DNA of 7,727 nucleotides from Cycloclasticus sp. (GTDB lineage Bacteria; Pseudomonadota; Gammaproteobacteria; Methylococcales; Cycloclasticaceae), in NCBI GenBank assembly GCA_016764415.1, contig JAESRY010000070.1, positions 10,644 through 18,370 of the forward strand, written 5' to 3'. Position numbers and translations under genes: made by a program. The notes below the pieces were generated by a model, which saw only the letters and a list, made by a program, of their open reading frames with translations, searched no databases and had not been told where the DNA came from. Below are positions 5,845 to 7,727 of this stretch, one piece after another (positions within the stretch are counted from its first letter, which is position 1; each line of letters begins with the position of its first letter).

Positions 5845-6618
5845 TTATTTTGCCTCTTCCGCATCACCAATAGCCCCGCGTTTGCTTTCTGGCAGGTAGG
5901 TTTTCAATAGCGTTTCTAAAACACGAGGGTTCATTCCTTCTTGGATGCTTTGCACTGTTTCAAGTATAAGCGCTTTGTTAACTCGCTCGTTGCGACAAAT
6001 ACCTTCTAATTTTGCAGCCATCGGTAACGCGAACGCATTCGCAATCACCGCGCCATATAATGTGGTTAAAAGCGCAACCGCCATTGCCGGCCCAATCGCA
6101 GCTGGGTCTGCCATATTAGCTAACATTTGCACAAGACCCACGAGCGTACCAATCATGCCCATCGCTGGCGCCATATCACCTACAGATTTCCACATATTCT
6201 GGCCGACTTCGTGACGCTCAATCGCTAGATTCATATCACGACTCAGCAGCTTTTGCACCATCGCCGCATCGTGACCATCAACACACAGACTCAACCCCCT
6301 CTTGAGAAACTCATTCTCAACTTCTTGGTCTTCAAGTGCCAACAAGCCATTTTTACGAGCAATATCGGATAACTCTACTGCTTTTTCAATTAAAGCGACG
6401 GGGTCGTCATTTCTATTCATAAACGCCTTAATGGCGACTTTAAATGAACCTAAAAATTCACTCAAAGAAATCTGCATCAACGTCACCATTAATGTCCCTA
6501 TCACAACAATTCCCACCGAGGGTATGTCGACAAACATCATCACGTCGCCACCCGTTGCGATAGCGGCAATAATAATACCCAAACCACCCAGAAAACCTAC
6601 CAGTGTTGCAATATCCAA
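5845..6618 (-). CDS. pomA: Flagellar motor stator protein PomA (MotA family), TTG start
   Basis: Membrane partner of PomB; together they form the ion channel that pushes on the rotor protein FliG. Of 257 residues, four membrane segments lie at about 4-22, 30-49, 151-168 and 178-200, with a large cytoplasmic loop between the second and third. Residues known from Vibrio PomA fall at the same numbers: Arg88, Lys89, Glu96 and Glu99 in the rotor-facing loop, Pro151, and Thr158, Thr185 and Thr186 lining the ion path. This supports sodium rather than proton coupling. The start codon is TTG (6618-6616): AAGGA sits 6 nt upstream, the protein then begins MDIATLVGFLGG like PomA MDLATLLG, and no ATG offers a better fit. 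First gene of pomA-pomB-pilZ. No clear sigma-28, sigma-54 or strong sigma-70 promoter was seen upstream. Confidence 0.94.
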   Translation of the reverse strand: MDIATLVGFLGGLGIIIAAIATGGDVMMFVDIPSVGIVVIGTLMVTLMQISLSEFLGSFKVAIKAFMNRNDDPVALIEKAVELSDIARKNGLLALEDQEVENEFLKRGLSLCVDGHDAAMVQKLLSRDMNLAIERHEVGQNMWKSVGDMAPAMGMIGTLVGLVQMLANMADPAAIGPAMAVALLTTLYGAVIANAFALPMAAKLEGICRNERVNKALILETVQSIQEGMNPRVLETLLKTYLPESKRGAIGDAEEAK

Positions 6619-6645
6619 TGTTCTTCCTTTTTCAACTTTGATTAT

Positions 6646-6663
6646 CGTCGGACATTACCGACG
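6646..6663. repeat. Perfect 6-bp inverted repeat in the pomA leader
   Basis: CGTCGG (6646-6651) and CCGACG (6658-6663) flank a 6-nt spacer, about 28-45 nt upstream of the pomA TTG. It could be a regulator's operator or a hairpin in the 5' untranslated RNA. No family is recognised, and a 6-bp repeat can occur by chance. Confidence 0.4.
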
Positions 6664-6783
6664 GACACATACTAAAACTCTAGCAGATAAAATGAATTTT
6701 TGAAGCCTACAAGCGAAATTAAACCACTTTTTATCCCCTAAGAGAACTTTACACTGGAGAAGGTTTTTTCAGGATCCGCAAAA

Positions 6784-6827
6784 TGCGCGGAAAGAGCTAG
6801 TTTACTGCAGCAAAAAACTTTCGCGCA
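6784..6827. repeat. Long imperfect inverted repeat between pit and pomA
   Basis: TGCGCGGAAAG (6784-6794) pairs with CTTTCGCGCA (6818-6827) through ten base pairs and one bulged G, around a 23-nt loop. The loop holds the palindrome CTGCAG, and AGTTT/AAACT could form an alternative stem. It lies beyond the pit terminator and about 165 nt before the pomA start. On the minus strand four T follow the stem, so a second weak terminator is possible, as is an operator. No known element is recognised. Confidence 0.45.
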
Positions 6828-6841
6828 AAGTTATTCTCCCT

Positions 6842-6882
6842 AATAATAAAAAAGCCACCACCATGATAAATGGCGATGGCTT
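6842..6882 (-). terminator. Rho-independent terminator after pit
   Basis: On the minus strand a 13-bp stem (AAGCCATCGCCAT with ATGGTGGTGGCTT, two G-U pairs) with a 5-nt loop runs into TTTTTTATTATT. It starts 26 nt after the phosphate permease stop. The T tract is only on the minus-strand side, so it serves pit and isolates the pomA operon. Confidence 0.88.
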
Positions 6883-6908
6883 AAATAACTCATTTTAAGA
6901 CACTGCCG

Positions 6909-7727
6909 TTACGCAAATGTCGCCTTCAACATATAAAAGAAGATGATGGCCAAAACACCACCAATAGGCAAGGTAATAACCCACGACATAAAGATGCCGC
7001 GCACCACATTCATATTGATGGATGAAATACCACGTGCCATACCTACGCCTAGCACAGCACCCACCATCGTATGCGTTGTTGAAATAGGTAGCCCCATACC
7101 GGAAGCAATTACAACGGTGGACGCCGCTGAAAGCGTGCAACAAAAACCACGACTTGGCGTTAGTTCGGTAATTTTAGTGCCGACTGTTTCCATTACTTTT
7201 CGGCCATACATCGCCAAGCCTAGAACAATACCCACACCACCAACAAACAATATCCAAATTGGCAGCGGGGAATTTTGTGATAACTCACCTGACTGAACAA
7301 TACTATGAATTGCGGCTAATGGGCCAATCGCATTCGCCACATCGTTCGAGCCATGGGCAAACGCCATTGCACAGGCTGTCAGCACCATCAATGCACCAAA
7401 TATTTTTTCCACATTAGCGTAATGGAAATCTTTGTCTGCATCTGGGTCAAACTTAACTCGGTTAACCATGTACTTACCTAAACAAGTAATTAGCACGCCA
7501 CAAATAACCGCTGCACCCAGTGACTCGCCCATCGTCAAATCCAGCCCTACGTGTTTTAGCCCTTTCATAATGGTAACAAGTGCCAACACAAAACCCACTA
7601 AAAACACATAGTAATGTACATATTTTCTTGCGTTTTCTAATGGCTTATCTGTATCTAATATAACCTTTTGAATAGATCGGAACAGCATAAAAGAAAGAAC
7701 ACCCGCTAATAAGGGTGACGTAACCCA
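6909..7727 (-). CDS. pit: PiT-family inorganic phosphate transporter, N-terminus cut by window edge
   Basis: Integral membrane symporter for inorganic phosphate of the PiT (PF01384) family. The 272 visible C-terminal residues begin mid-protein (WVTSPLLAGVLSF) at 7727 and end at TAA (6911-6909). An internal ATG at 7688 opens a shorter frame, but coding continues unbroken to the edge with family-like sequence, so that ATG is not the start. Motifs: the PiT signature GSNDVANAIGPL (126-137) and its conserved companion GLPISTTHTMVGAVLG (212-227). Alternating hydrophobic segments make at least six membrane helices. Family members are about 400-520 residues, so roughly the first third is missing. The coupling ion (proton or sodium) cannot be read from the sequence. 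Any regulation, such as a Pho box, would be outside the window. Confidence 0.93.
   Translation of the reverse strand, partial: WVTSPLLAGVLSFMLFRSIQKVILDTDKPLENARKYVHYYVFLVGFVLALVTIMKGLKHVGLDLTMGESLGAAVICGVLITCLGKYMVNRVKFDPDADKDFHYANVEKIFGALMVLTACAMAFAHGSNDVANAIGPLAAIHSIVQSGELSQNSPLPIWILFVGGVGIVLGLAMYGRKVMETVGTKITELTPSRGFCCTLSAASTVVIASGMGLPISTTHTMVGAVLGVGMARGISSINMNVVRGIFMSWVITLPIGGVLAIIFFYMLKATFA

Larger units (their letters stand above)
6619..6841. other. Non-coding leader upstream of pomA
   Basis: About 220 nt with no coding frame worth calling. It contains the pomA ribosome site (AAGGA just above the TTG), the 6-bp inverted repeat at 6646-6663 and the long inverted repeat at 6784-6827. 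A flagellar sigma-28 pattern (TAAA, then GCCGATAA at the right spacing) was looked for. A GACGATAA on the minus strand (about 6649-6642) is close to the -10 but lacks a matching -35. A sigma-54 GG-N10-GC was not found, and no c-di-GMP riboswitch core was recognised. Confidence 0.55.

Noticed and set aside
6302..6703. Plus-strand 133-residue frame across the pomA start
   Set aside because: Mostly antisense to conserved pomA coding sequence; low complexity and no family resemblance.
6619..6841. c-di-GMP riboswitch in the pomA leader
   Set aside because: Sought because of the PilZ gene, but the conserved core of neither class was recognisable.
6895..7143. Minus-strand 82-residue frame overlapping pit
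   Set aside because: Shadow in another frame of the phosphate permease; repetitive Tyr/Cys-rich translation and no start signal.
7686..7688. ATG at 7688 as start of the phosphate permease
   Set aside because: The frame stays open to the window edge with family-like sequence (WVTSPLLAGV), and the family is much longer.

Overview
All supportable genes in this window lie on the minus strand, so transcription runs from high to low coordinates. The A+T-leaning composition, the PomA/PomB-type sodium stator and the birA-coaX-SPOR gene-tRNA-Thr order point to a marine or brackish gammaproteobacterium. The neighbourhood recalls Pseudomonas, Vibrio and Thiotrichales-type genomes, but I cannot fix the genus from the sequence.

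Layout in transcription order. (1) 7727-6909: the C-terminal two thirds of a PiT-family phosphate permease, closed by a strong terminator at 6842-6882. (2) 6883-6619: a non-coding leader with two inverted repeats. (3) 6618-4329: a tight three-gene flagellar unit, pomA-pomB-pilZ. pomA starts with TTG, pomB follows after 20 nt, and pilZ overlaps the pomB stop by one base. A 10-bp perfect hairpin terminator follows at 4298-4320. (4) 4261-1863: birA, coaX and a SPOR-like envelope protein, joined by TAA/ATG abutment and an ATGA overlap. (5) 1818-1743: tRNA-Thr(UGU) with its own stable-RNA-type promoter and a downstream terminator. (6) 1742-1303: 440 nt without a gene. It carries a decayed tRNA 3' half and repeat sites that look like the scar of a tRNA-integrated element. 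(7) 1302-1: a phosphomannomutase/phosphoglucomutase gene cut by the window edge.

How the genes work together. PomA and PomB form the ion-driven stator of the flagellar motor. The translationally coupled PilZ protein is a likely c-di-GMP receptor for that stator, which would give a built-in motility brake. BirA and CoaX serve biotin and coenzyme A metabolism and are ordinary housekeeping genes. The phosphomannomutase feeds sugar nucleotides to surface polysaccharides.

I found no new defence system, CRISPR array, transposase or intact mobile element. The points most worth a second look are the tRNA-Thr attachment-site-like scar, which sits where the E. coli and Pseudomonas tRNA-tufB cluster would continue, and the PilZ protein, whose two ligand motifs are split by a long, probably helical insert.
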